DNA from: Actinomycetota bacterium
GTDB lineage: Bacteria > Actinomycetota > Thermoleophilia > Gaiellales > Gaiellaceae
Reading direction: 5' to 3'
NCBI GenBank assembly: GCA_005884945.1
Contig: VAYM01000121.1
Span: 1 to 53,864 of the forward strand
Length of the DNA: 53,864 nt
Within the stretch, counting starts at the first letter, position 1. The number at the start of each line of letters is the position of its first letter. The position numbers were made by a program, and so were the translations under genes. Positions 31,233-39,681 of the stretch are shown piece by piece. The notes under the pieces were generated by a model, which was given only the letters and a program-made list of their open reading frames with translations, was not told where the DNA came from and did no database searches.

Positions 31233-33248
31233 TTATTTCGATCGCGCGCGATTCGAAACAAGGGTCCGCGCGAGGAAGATCTCGTCGAGGGCGGCCGTCG
31301 AGACCCGAAGCCCGCGCCTGACCCTTGCCTGGACGAACGGGATCGTCGGCTCCCGCGGGTCGAGCTCCTGGGCCGTCGCCAGTTGGGCAAGCGCGGCCCG
31401 ACGCAGGCCTTCGTTCGCGTAGGCGGCCCCGAGCTCGAGGTGGGCATACCAGTCGTGCGGGTTCCGCTCGAGGGCGCGGGTGAACGATGTGGCCATCCGC
31501 TCGGTGTTCCCGATCCGGCTCGCGATTGCGCCGGCGACGAGGTCCGGTTGGTCGCTCAGGGGGTTGAGCGACCGCGCCCGGTCGAGCCGCCGGAACGCCT
31601 GCTGCGGCGCCGTGCGCCAGGTGTGCGCGGCCGCCTGGACCTCCTTCGCGGCGAGCCACGGAAACACCAGCGTGCCGACGACGGCGAGCGCGGCAACGAC
31701 GACGGCCGGGACGAAGAGACTCGGTCGGCGTCGGCGAACGGACGCCACGGCCCGAGCCTCGGCGCCGCTCGTCGAGACGGCGATGCCGAGCAGCGCGAAA
31801 GCCGGCGCGGCGAGCCCGGGTAGCTCCCAGAACCAGTCGATCGACCCGTGGACGAACCAGTACGCGAAGCCGACGAGGGCGGCGGCGCGGAAGCTTCGCG
31901 AGAAGTCCGACTCCGTGCGCCGCGACACGAACGCGAGCAGGGCGCTGACGAGGAAGCCGAGGAAGAGGAGCCCGCCGACGATGCCGGTCTGCGCGAGGAT
32001 CCGCAGCTCGATGCTGTGCGGATACAACGGCTCCTCGTCCGTGCGACGCTCCCGCAGGTAGTCGACGGCGAAGTTGTCCGCGCCGACGCCTTGGACGGGG
32101 TCGCGCTCGATCTCGCGGACGGCGACGCGCCAGAGGTCGTGACGGTTGCTCCCGAAGCCGGACGTGAAGTACGAGCCCGACGGATGCGGGGACGGCTTGG
32201 CCTCGAACTGGTCCCACGCCGACTCGACGCGCGTAACCGGATTCCCGAGCCAGACCAGGCCGGCGACCGCCCCGGCGGCCGCGGCGGCGGAGAACGCCAC
32301 CGCGCCGGCGAGCGCGAGCTGCCGCGCGCGGTTCCCGCTCGGCCAGAGAAAGCGATCGACGGCCGCCATCGCAGCGCCGACGAGAAGAGCCCCGAGCGCC
32401 GTGAGCAGCACGGCATTCCGGGCAGAGACGAGGGACGCCGAGATGTGCCGGCCGGAGTGGAGCGCCGGGAAGACGTCGAGCAGCGAACCCCGCGCGACGA
32501 GGAACGCGAGCACAACCGGAACGGCGAAGACCAGCGAGCGCACGCGCCCCGGGACGAGCGCGACGTAGAGCACGAACACGATCGGCATCGCCCCGAGCCA
32601 GCCACGACTCTGCGACAGGACCGCCACCTCGACTAGCGCGCTCGAGGCGGCGAGCATGAGCGCCCGGACCGCGATCGGCACCTGCCGGCGCGACGCGAGG
32701 TAGAGCGCAGGCCAGAGCGCCAGCGAGAAGAGCGCTGAGTTCGCGTTCTGGTAGCCGGTGGGCTTCGCGAACCGGGCGATGAGGAAGTACGAGTCGGGAT
32801 TCGACGATCGGGCTGCGGCGGTGAGCTCGACGATCCCGAGGATCGCGATCGCGATCGAATATCCGCCGACGACCGTCGCGATGCTCTCCGCACGCCATGC
32901 GACCCCGACGAACAACGCATAAACGACGAGGTAGAGGAGCCCGCGGTTGGCGCCGTCCCACGCGTCGCCCTTGACGTCGCCCCAGGCGATCGACAGGTAG
33001 GTCCACCCCGTCAGCGCAGCGAGGAAGACCACCGATCCGCCGGCCCGGCGAAGCGCGAACACGTCCTCGCGCCGAGCCCACGCCGACACGACGAGCAGCG
33101 CGAGCAAAAAGAGCGCAGCCGGATACCACACGGTCGGCGAGTATCCGGCGTCCTTGGCAGCGAGGACCACGAAGAGGGCGAACGCGAGCACCGCCGGTAG
33201 CGCAGCGGGTTCGGCCGCCGCACGCAGGGATGCTCGATCCGGCCGCAT
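31233..33248 (-). CDS. O-antigen ligase/polymerase-like membrane protein with TPR C-terminus
   Basis: About 671 aa. Some 10-12 transmembrane segments in the first 500 residues, with the Wzy/WaaL-family features YQNANSALFSLALWP, SQSRGWLG, a large periplasmic loop ending GVGADNFAVDYLRERR and YPHSIELRILAQTGIVGGLL. The C-terminal about 150 residues are soluble helical repeats (TERMATSFTRALERNPHDWY, AYANEGLRRAALAQLATAQE) of TPR type. It probably polymerises or ligates lipid-linked glycan. The ATG at 33248 with GGGG 7 nt upstream is preferred over a GTG at 33266. Confidence 0.87.
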   Translation of the reverse strand: MRPDRASLRAAAEPAALPAVLAFALFVVLAAKDAGYSPTVWYPAALFLLALLVVSAWARREDVFALRRAGGSVVFLAALTGWTYLSIAWGDVKGDAWDGANRGLLYLVVYALFVGVAWRAESIATVVGGYSIAIAILGIVELTAAARSSNPDSYFLIARFAKPTGYQNANSALFSLALWPALYLASRRQVPIAVRALMLAASSALVEVAVLSQSRGWLGAMPIVFVLYVALVPGRVRSLVFAVPVVLAFLVARGSLLDVFPALHSGRHISASLVSARNAVLLTALGALLVGAAMAAVDRFLWPSGNRARQLALAGAVAFSAAAAAGAVAGLVWLGNPVTRVESAWDQFEAKPSPHPSGSYFTSGFGSNRHDLWRVAVREIERDPVQGVGADNFAVDYLRERRTDEEPLYPHSIELRILAQTGIVGGLLFLGFLVSALLAFVSRRTESDFSRSFRAAALVGFAYWFVHGSIDWFWELPGLAAPAFALLGIAVSTSGAEARAVASVRRRRPSLFVPAVVVAALAVVGTLVFPWLAAKEVQAAAHTWRTAPQQAFRRLDRARSLNPLSDQPDLVAGAIASRIGNTERMATSFTRALERNPHDWYAHLELGAAYANEGLRRAALAQLATAQELDPREPTIPFVQARVRRGLRVSTAALDEIFLARTLVSNRARSK

Positions 33249-33335
33249 CCTGTTTCCCCGTGCCACGTTTAGAGCATAAGAACGTCAACTGGCTCGGACG
33301 GGTCGGTACGGTTATCGAATAGGCCGTTCCGCCCA

Positions 33336-33363
33336 TGGACAAATGCGGGGCGGCTCGTACAAT
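33336..33363 (+). promoter_or_regulatory. Sigma-70-type promoter of the glycosylphosphotransferase gene
   Basis: TGGACA (33336-33341), 16 nt, TACAAT (33358-33363). Expected transcription start near 33370, leaving a leader of about 66 nt before the GTG at 33436. Placed in the divergent gap between this gene and the polymerase-like gene. Confidence 0.5.
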
Positions 33364-33435
33364 TCATAGGCGGGGAAAGAGTCCCGTCGGGGGACGACGA
33401 GAGGGGACTGCGGTGGCGACCAGCGGTGGTCGCAA

Positions 33436-34992
33436 GTGAGAATTAGCGGCGACGTGTCTCTGCCCTACGAGGCGGACACGATTCAGAAGGAGAATCGCGA
33501 GCGCGCGGTCGCTGCCGTTGCGCCTGCGCCGGGGCTGAGCCACCGGTCGGCTGCGCATGACGTGGCGCGTACGCCGGGACGGCGCAGGACGTGGCTGTCG
33601 CGGGTGATGCTCGTGCACGCCGATGTCTTTGCGCTGCTCTTCGCGTACTTCGGGTCCGAGCGCCTCTTCGGCAATCCGTCCGGCGGACTCACCGAAGCCG
33701 GCGCGGTGTTCGTCCTGTCGCTGCCGGTGTGGATCCTCGCGCTGAAGTCCTCGGGCCTCTACGCCCGCGACGACGACCTCATTCATCACACGACGCTGGA
33801 CGAGGTGCCGGCGCTCCTGAAGGTCGCGCCGGTCGGCACGTGGAGCTTCCTCGTCGTGCTCTGGCTGACCTCGGTCTCCTCGCCCGGCATGGGCCAGCTG
33901 ATCGCGTTCTGGCTGCTTGCGAGCGTGCTCCTCCCGGCCGTTCGCGTCGTCGCCCGCTCGGAGTTCCAGCGCGACGTCGACTTCCCTCAGAACACGGTGA
34001 TCGTCGGCGCCGGGTCCGTCGGCCAACTGCTGGCGCGCAAGATCCTGAAGCACCCCGAGTACCACGTGCGAGTGCTCGGCTTCGTCGACGCGATGCCGCG
34101 GGAGCGACGCGACGACCTCGGCGACCTCGCCGTGATCGGCGAGCCCGACGAGCTCCCACAGCTCGTGGAAGCGCTGGGCGTCGAGCGCGTGCTCATCGCC
34201 TTCTCCAACGACTCGCACGACAAGACGATGGACCTGATCCGCGTCCTGGAGGAGCAAAACGTGCGGGTCGACCTCGTGCCGCGACTGTTCGACATACTGC
34301 CGCCTCGGCTTTCGCGTCAGACGATCGAGGGCATCCCCCTCCTCACGCTGCCGCGGCTGCGGCTGAGCAAAAGCTCGCGATTCGTCAAGCGTGCGTTCGA
34401 CGTCGTGCTCGGGACGTTCGGTCTCGTCGTCATCTCGCCGCTCATCGCCGTCGTGGCAATCGCGATCAAGCTCGACACGCCGGGCCCCGTGTTCTTCCGC
34501 CAGCGGCGGATGGGCGAGGCGGAGCAGCCCTTCGCGATGTTCAAGTTCCGCACGATGGTGGCGGATGCCGACCACCGCAAGCGCGAGATCGCGCACCTGA
34601 ACAAGCACGCCCGGCCGGGCGGGGACCCGCGCATGTTCAAGGTCATCTCCGACCCCCGCGTGACACGAGTCGGCCACTTCCTGCGGCGTTACTCCCTCGA
34701 TGAGCTGCCGCAGCTGATCAACGTCGTGATCGGGAACATGAGCCTGATCGGCCCGCGACCGCTGATCCTCGAAGAGGACGAGAACATCGAGGCCTGGGGC
34801 CGCAAGCGCCTTCTCCTGAAGCCCGGGATCACCGGCCTCTGGCAGGTCCTCGGGCGGTCGGCGATCCCGTTCGAGGAGATGGTCAAGCTCGACTACCTCT
34901 ACGTGACGACCTGGTCGCTCGCGAACGACTGCCGCCTGCTCCTGCAGACGATTCCCGCCGTCTTCAGGGGCGAGCCCGAAGGCTCCTACTAG
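33436..34992 (+). CDS. Polyprenyl-phosphate sugar-1-phosphate transferase (WbaP/WcaJ family)
   Basis: 518 aa initiating enzyme that loads the first sugar phosphate on undecaprenyl phosphate. Layout: cytoplasmic N-terminus, four membrane segments (about 50-165), a CoA-binding-like Rossmann domain (NTVIVGAGSVGQLLARKI, about 180-300), then a re-entrant membrane helix and catalytic domain: VFFRQRRMG, FKFRTMVADAD, DPRVTRVGHFLRRYSLDELP, NMSLIGPRP, LKPGITGLWQVLGRS and KLDYLYV. All invariant blocks are present. GTG start preceded by GGTGG. Convergent with the PHP phosphatase gene, sharing CTAG at 34989-34992. Confidence 0.93.
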   Translation: MRISGDVSLPYEADTIQKENRERAVAAVAPAPGLSHRSAAHDVARTPGRRRTWLSRVMLVHADVFALLFAYFGSERLFGNPSGGLTEAGAVFVLSLPVWILALKSSGLYARDDDLIHHTTLDEVPALLKVAPVGTWSFLVVLWLTSVSSPGMGQLIAFWLLASVLLPAVRVVARSEFQRDVDFPQNTVIVGAGSVGQLLARKILKHPEYHVRVLGFVDAMPRERRDDLGDLAVIGEPDELPQLVEALGVERVLIAFSNDSHDKTMDLIRVLEEQNVRVDLVPRLFDILPPRLSRQTIEGIPLLTLPRLRLSKSSRFVKRAFDVVLGTFGLVVISPLIAVVAIAIKLDTPGPVFFRQRRMGEAEQPFAMFKFRTMVADADHRKREIAHLNKHARPGGDPRMFKVISDPRVTRVGHFLRRYSLDELPQLINVVIGNMSLIGPRPLILEEDENIEAWGRKRLLLKPGITGLWQVLGRSAIPFEEMVKLDYLYVTTWSLANDCRLLLQTIPAVFRGEPEGSY

Positions 34993-35705
34993 CCGCTGCG
35001 AGCCGGCTCGAGGCTCAGGATCTCGGCCGGCGTGCGCACCGTGAGCTCGTCGACGACCTCGCGGCCGTAGCGAAGGCCCACGCGCTCGACGACCTGGCGG
35101 AGCCGCTGAACCGAGCCCGTCGCCGTGTGCGCGTCGCTCGCGAGCACGTCCGCCCTGCCGGTGTCCAGCAGCGCCCAGCCGCCCTCAGCGACGTCGCGGC
35201 CCCATCGTCCGACCAGGCACGACGCGACGACCTGCACGAGCGCGCCCCCGCCTCGCGCCTCGTCGAGCGCCGCGGGATCGAATCGGACGGAACGGCACCG
35301 CTCCGGATGCGCGAAGACCGTCGTCAGCCGCGCGCCTCGAAGACGTTCGGCGACGAGGACCGGGACCTCCGCCGCGGCGCCGGGCTCGAGCTCGACGACG
35401 ACGAAGCCTCCGACCGACCGCTCGCGGAGCTCCTCGAGCGGGACCGACAGAGCGAGCTTCGACGAGACCTCGGCCGCGAGTGCGATCCGCAGCGGGACGC
35501 CGAGCTCCGCGAGACTGCGGCCGAGCTCCTCGAACCGCGCGCGGGTCGCCGCGGTGCGGGTCGGAAACCGCGTGGAGTAGTGAGGCGTGCACAGCGCCGC
35601 GTCCACTCCCTGCTCGACCATTGCGCGCGCGAGGTCGACAGACGCCATCGGCGAGCTCGGGCCGTCGTCGATCCGCCAGAGCAGGTGGCAGTGCGTGTCG
35701 ATCAC
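34989..35705 (-). CDS. PHP-family tyrosine-protein phosphatase (CpsB/YwqE type)
   Basis: 238 aa, metal-dependent phosphatase of the polymerase-and-histidinol-phosphatase fold that dephosphorylates BY-kinases in capsule systems. Metal ligands are visible: VIDTHCHLLW with DDGP, LCTPHY, TTVFAHPER and LASDAHT. GTG at 35705 makes a GTGA overlap with the membrane polymerase gene, which itself overlaps the BY-kinase gene. This kinase - polymerase - phosphatase string is a standard chain-length control module. Confidence 0.9.
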   Translation of the reverse strand: MIDTHCHLLWRIDDGPSSPMASVDLARAMVEQGVDAALCTPHYSTRFPTRTAATRARFEELGRSLAELGVPLRIALAAEVSSKLALSVPLEELRERSVGGFVVVELEPGAAAEVPVLVAERLRGARLTTVFAHPERCRSVRFDPAALDEARGGGALVQVVASCLVGRWGRDVAEGGWALLDTGRADVLASDAHTATGSVQRLRQVVERVGLRYGREVVDELTVRTPAEILSLEPARSG

Positions 35706-37141
35706 GGAACCGCGCGCTCGCGTTGCGTCCGAGCTTCGTTCCGCCACACGGCATACGAGAGACCGAGCAGCAGCATCGCGAGGTAGGCAGTCGGAAAGCC
35801 GGTGAAGGACTCACGCGTCAGCGCGTCGAGAAGCGTCACGGTGAGCAGGCCGATCCCGAGCCACGCGGCTCGACTCCCTCTGCGTGCAGCGTTCACGGCC
35901 GACCAGAACGTCCGGACGAAGAAGAACGCGAGCAAACCGAGCCCTGCGATGCCGACGTCTGCGATCACGGCGAAGTAGCTCGAGTCGACGACGGTCCCGC
36001 CGGTCGGTTTCGTCGTCGACGATCCGGAGAGCGACTCCGTCGCGCGGCGTGACGCGGTTCCGGTCGCCCCCACTCCGCGCCCGAAGATCCAGTCGGCGGG
36101 GGACTTCAGCGTCGAGGCCCAGATGTTCGTGCGGCCGTTGAGGGTCAGATACGTCGTCGAGTTGAGTGGGACGGTGCGAGTGGCCGTCTTCTCGGAGGCC
36201 AGGACAAACGCCGCGACCGCAATGGCGACGGCGCCGAACATCAGGATCACGGCGTAGCGACCGTAGCCACGCCGTGCGAGCGCAACTCCGAGCAGCGCGG
36301 CAGTGATGAGCGCCGCAGTCCTGACGTACGAGACGAGAATGCCAAGGCCGAGGAGACCGAAGACCAACCAGATCGGCGGCCTCCAGCGCGTCCAGATCAG
36401 CAGCACGGCGAGCCCGAGGAGTAGAAGCCCCGCGTATGCGAACGGCTCGTCGAGCGTGCCGAAGCTGCGAAGGTGACCACCCGAGAAGGTCCGGACCTCT
36501 TTCCCGTACGTGTAACCGAGCGTGAGCAGCCGGTGGAAGCCGACCGCCTGCTGGAGGATTCCGTAGAACGCGGAGACGACGCACGCGCCGAGCAGCGCCC
36601 TGAGGCCCCAGCGCAGCGTCCGCGCCGGGCCCGGGAGCGTCGCCCCGACGACGAAGAGGCAGAGGGGCTCGGCGAACAGACGCACGCCGTGGAACCAAGC
36701 GATCCCGTGCCCGGTGTCGCCGGTGAGAGCGCCGCCGAGGTTGACGATGTAGAGGCCGAGGAGCAGGGCGATCGGAAGCAGCAGCACCGGCTCGATGACC
36801 CGATCGTGCGACACACGCCGCCGCTCGAGGTACACGAGCGCAGCCGCAGCCAGCGCCGCGAGGGAGAGCAGATCCTTCGTGGCGCCGAGGAGCGGCGTCA
36901 CGAACACCTTCAGGGTCGGAAGCACGGCGAAATAGACGACCGTGAGCGCCACGAGCGCATGCGGACGGCGCATGAAGCCGCGGACCGCAGCCGCGAACGC
37001 AGCGAGTCCGAACATGACGACGAAGGCGCGCTTGGTCCCCTCGTGCTCGACGCCGGCGACGAGGACGGCGGTCAGGAGGAGCCCCGAGGCCGCAGTGACG
37101 AGGTCGCTACGGCCGAGCGCGACCCGGTCGAGCAACGTCAT
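35702..37141 (-). CDS. O-antigen ligase/polymerase-like membrane protein (Wzy-type)
   Basis: 479 aa with 10-12 predicted membrane helices. Family-typical parts: GLYIVNLGGALTG, FYGILQQAVGFHRLLTLGY, the loop SFGTLDEPFAYAGLLLLGLA, SYVRTAALITAALLGVALA, LNGRTNIWASTLKSPADWIF (periplasmic loop) and VDSSYFAVIADVGIAGLGLL. ATG at 37141 forms an ATGA overlap with the BY-kinase. It is the better Wzy candidate because of its tight coupling to the chain-length regulator; the other one at 31233 may be a ligase. Confidence 0.87.
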   Translation of the reverse strand: MTLLDRVALGRSDLVTAASGLLLTAVLVAGVEHEGTKRAFVVMFGLAAFAAAVRGFMRRPHALVALTVVYFAVLPTLKVFVTPLLGATKDLLSLAALAAAALVYLERRRVSHDRVIEPVLLLPIALLLGLYIVNLGGALTGDTGHGIAWFHGVRLFAEPLCLFVVGATLPGPARTLRWGLRALLGACVVSAFYGILQQAVGFHRLLTLGYTYGKEVRTFSGGHLRSFGTLDEPFAYAGLLLLGLAVLLIWTRWRPPIWLVFGLLGLGILVSYVRTAALITAALLGVALARRGYGRYAVILMFGAVAIAVAAFVLASEKTATRTVPLNSTTYLTLNGRTNIWASTLKSPADWIFGRGVGATGTASRRATESLSGSSTTKPTGGTVVDSSYFAVIADVGIAGLGLLAFFFVRTFWSAVNAARRGSRAAWLGIGLLTVTLLDALTRESFTGFPTAYLAMLLLGLSYAVWRNEARTQRERAVP

Positions 37142-38640
37142 TCCCCGTAGTAGGAGTAACTCTCCTGCCTCGGCACGCCGACGAGGACGGCGTTCTTCCG
37201 GATCCCGTCCCAGGTACGGGACAGGCGGCTCAGCGCCGCGAGGTTCCGGCGGGTGACGCGGCCGTGGCGCACGACGAGGACCACGACGTCCACGAGCTGC
37301 GAGAGCTCCGTCATGTCCGGAACGGACAGCGCCGGAGCGGTGTCGATCACGACGTAGTCGGCTTCGTGCGCGAAGGATTCCAGCATCTCCTGGATCCGCT
37401 CGTGGTGCGCGGGGATCCCGCCGCGGACGCTGCCCTTGAGCGGAAGCACGCGAAGCGACCCCGCATGCGGATGACCGTTGCCGCTCAGATCGACCGACCG
37501 CAGCGAGCGCGTCGGAACCGGAGCCGCCCCCGTGCCGTTCTGCGGCACCGTCCATGTGAGCGCGTCGGGCGAGATCTTCCGGTAGAAGACCTGCTCGAGG
37601 CCCTTCGTCTCGGGCGGAAGCCGAAACACCTTGTCGACAGCCGGCTTGCGCGTGTCGAGGTCGACGAGCACGACTCTCGCGTTTCGCCGCGCCAGCGCTG
37701 TCGCGAGGTTCGAGGCCGTTGTCGTCTTGCCCTCGCGCGCGGTCGCGCTCGTCACGGCGATCACGACGGCGCGGTCGCCGTCCGTGTCATGTGCGACGTT
37801 CGCGGCCAGAAGTCCGTACATGTCTCCGAACCGCTCGCGGCCCTTCTGGCTCGTCGCGAGCTGCGTCCCGCGCGGCAGCGCTTCCACCGACCCGAGGACC
37901 GGCACGTCCAGGAGGCCCTCGACCTCTTCCTCGGTGCGGACCCGTGTGTCGAGCGCCTCGCGCACGGCGATCACGAGCAGCGCAACGAAGAGCCCGATCA
38001 AGCCACCGATGACCGAGTCGCGGAGCAGGCGAGGCCTCGTCTTCGTCGCGTCGCTCGCAGACTCGACCAGCAGGACGTTCCCGGTGGTCAGGGTGCGCAG
38101 GACCTTCAGCCGGTTCAGCTGGCTGACGAGATCGGGTCGAGAGCTGCCGGCTCCGCGCAGCTGATCCTGGATCTGTGAGATCGCGCTCTGGATCGCGGCG
38201 CCGGCGACGTTCGCGCGCCACGCCGGATATGCGCGCGCAACGGCATTCGCAATGGCGACGACGCGGTTCGGGTTCGGTCCGACCGCGCTGAACGAGATCG
38301 TCGTTCCGCTCTTCGAGACGTGCGTCGCCTTCTCGAGTGTCGTTGCGCTGCCGAGCGCGCCACCTGTCGCGCTCGCGGCCTGCTCGAAGAGCTGCGGCGA
38401 GTTCGCAAGAGCCTTCTCGGTTTGGTCGACGAGGTTCGGATCGACGTACGCCGACGATCCCGAGAAGAGCTGCGACAGGTCGCTCGGGGCGAGGATGACC
38501 TGCGAATGAGCCACGTACTGTTTCCCCTGGCTGTGGCGAACGAGGTCGAACATCACGGCTCCGACCACGACCAGCAGCACGACGATCCACAACGATCGCC
38601 GCAGGATCGCCGCCAGAGTATCGATTCCTTCGGTGTTCAC
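37138..38640 (-). CDS. Polysaccharide co-polymerase with bacterial tyrosine kinase domain (Wzz-BYK)
   Basis: 500 aa. N-terminal Wzz domain with two membrane helices (LWIVVLLVVVGAVMF near residue 20; VIGGLIGLFVALLVIAV near 215) around an extracellular part. The cytoplasmic kinase has Walker A SATAREGKTTTASNLA, Walker A' VVLVDLDTRKP and Walker B YVVIDTAPAL. The end is a short tyrosine cluster (SYSYYGE), likely autophosphorylated. It controls glycan length together with the PHP phosphatase downstream. GTG start; a 91-nt gap separates it from the Wzz-like gene upstream. Confidence 0.9.
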   Translation of the reverse strand: MNTEGIDTLAAILRRSLWIVVLLVVVGAVMFDLVRHSQGKQYVAHSQVILAPSDLSQLFSGSSAYVDPNLVDQTEKALANSPQLFEQAASATGGALGSATTLEKATHVSKSGTTISFSAVGPNPNRVVAIANAVARAYPAWRANVAGAAIQSAISQIQDQLRGAGSSRPDLVSQLNRLKVLRTLTTGNVLLVESASDATKTRPRLLRDSVIGGLIGLFVALLVIAVREALDTRVRTEEEVEGLLDVPVLGSVEALPRGTQLATSQKGRERFGDMYGLLAANVAHDTDGDRAVVIAVTSATAREGKTTTASNLATALARRNARVVLVDLDTRKPAVDKVFRLPPETKGLEQVFYRKISPDALTWTVPQNGTGAAPVPTRSLRSVDLSGNGHPHAGSLRVLPLKGSVRGGIPAHHERIQEMLESFAHEADYVVIDTAPALSVPDMTELSQLVDVVVLVVRHGRVTRRNLAALSRLSRTWDGIRKNAVLVGVPRQESYSYYGE

Positions 38641-38731
38641 TGCTTTCGAGCCGGGTTCGTGCCCGACAGGGTGGGCGCGCTCCTCAGGTTACTCGTGATT
38701 GGCGGGAAGTGGGCGCTTTCCTTGTCTGTTT

Positions 38732-39679
38732 TCACCCCAGGAGCTGAGCGAAAACGTCCTCGACGAGGGGCCTGAAGTTCTCCGGAAGGCGCCCGTCGGC
38801 CTCCGTGTAGTCCCGCAGGTAGAAGAGGTAGGCGTCCCACTCAGCTGCGCGCTCGGGGAAGGCGTGGCCCTGGTCGCGCACCAGTCGCTCGAGCTGGCCC
38901 AGCGTCCAGCCGTTCGTCGGGGCGGGCGCCGGAAGCGCGGGCTCGACGACTGTCGGCGCCGGCTCGGGTTCCGGCGTCGGGACCGGCGGGGGAACGGCCG
39001 GCTCGCGATCCTGGAGAGCCCGCTCTCGCCTTGCGAGCGCGCCCGCACGCTTCGCCAGCTCGCGCTCCCTCCGCGTCACGAGCGCAATGCGTTCCTCGAG
39101 CTGGCGCTCGCGCGCGGCCAGCCTCCCGTCGCTCGGAGCCCGAGCGGGAACGACGTCTCTGCGCATCGCGGCGAGCGCGGCAGCCGAGACGGCGAGACCG
39201 ATCGCTGCCCCGATCAGCGCGTCGAGCAGGAAGCGGCGCCCGTGACGGTTGACGACGTGTGCGGGGTCGAGGATCGCGGCGGTGAGCGGCGGCGTGCGGA
39301 ATCGCGCCTGCACGAGCTGCGTGAGGACGACCGCCGACTCCTGCGCGATCTGCCGGGCGCGGTCGCTTTTCGAGTCGGTGACGGCGAGCGCGATCACCTG
39401 CGAGCCCGGCGCGATTGACGCGTGCAGCCGCTTCTGCAGATCGGCGGGGGAACCGGGGAGACGGAGCGTGCTGTCGACGTTGCCCGCGAGGAGACTGCTC
39501 GTAGCGAGCTCGCGGACATTCGGGAGCAGCGGCCGGATCTCCGTCGGCCCGCCCTTCGCCTGCACGACGACCTTCGCCTCTGCCTTGTAGCGCACGCTGC
39601 CGGTGCCCGCGACAGCCGAGCCGATTCCCGCGCCCAGCAGCGTCGCGACGAGCACGGCCGACCACCACGGAGCGCGCAC
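38732..39679 (-). CDS. Wzz-like chain-length protein with coiled coil, no kinase domain
   Basis: 315 aa. Two membrane helices (WWSAVLVATLLGAGIGSAV at the start; FLLDALIGAAIGLAVSAAAL at about 155) flank a Wzz-type extracellular part (YKAEAKVVVQAKGG, QVIALAVTDSKSDRARQIA). A cytoplasmic Arg/Glu coiled coil (ARERQLEERIALVTRRERE), a Pro-rich linker and a C-terminal helical domain (GWTLGQLERLVRDQG) follow. GTG at 39679 begins 2 nt after the lysS stop, so it is probably translated from the lysS transcript. Confidence 0.8.
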   Translation of the reverse strand: MRAPWWSAVLVATLLGAGIGSAVAGTGSVRYKAEAKVVVQAKGGPTEIRPLLPNVRELATSSLLAGNVDSTLRLPGSPADLQKRLHASIAPGSQVIALAVTDSKSDRARQIAQESAVVLTQLVQARFRTPPLTAAILDPAHVVNRHGRRFLLDALIGAAIGLAVSAAALAAMRRDVVPARAPSDGRLAARERQLEERIALVTRRERELAKRAGALARRERALQDREPAVPPPVPTPEPEPAPTVVEPALPAPAPTNGWTLGQLERLVRDQGHAFPERAAEWDAYLFYLRDYTEADGRLPENFRPLVEDVFAQLLG

Positions 39680-39681
39680 GA

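Noticed and set aside
32820-32862. GATCGC-rich tandem repeat inside the polymerase-like gene
   Set aside because: It reads as Ile-Ala repeats (SIAIAILGIV) within a transmembrane helix, so codon composition explains it.
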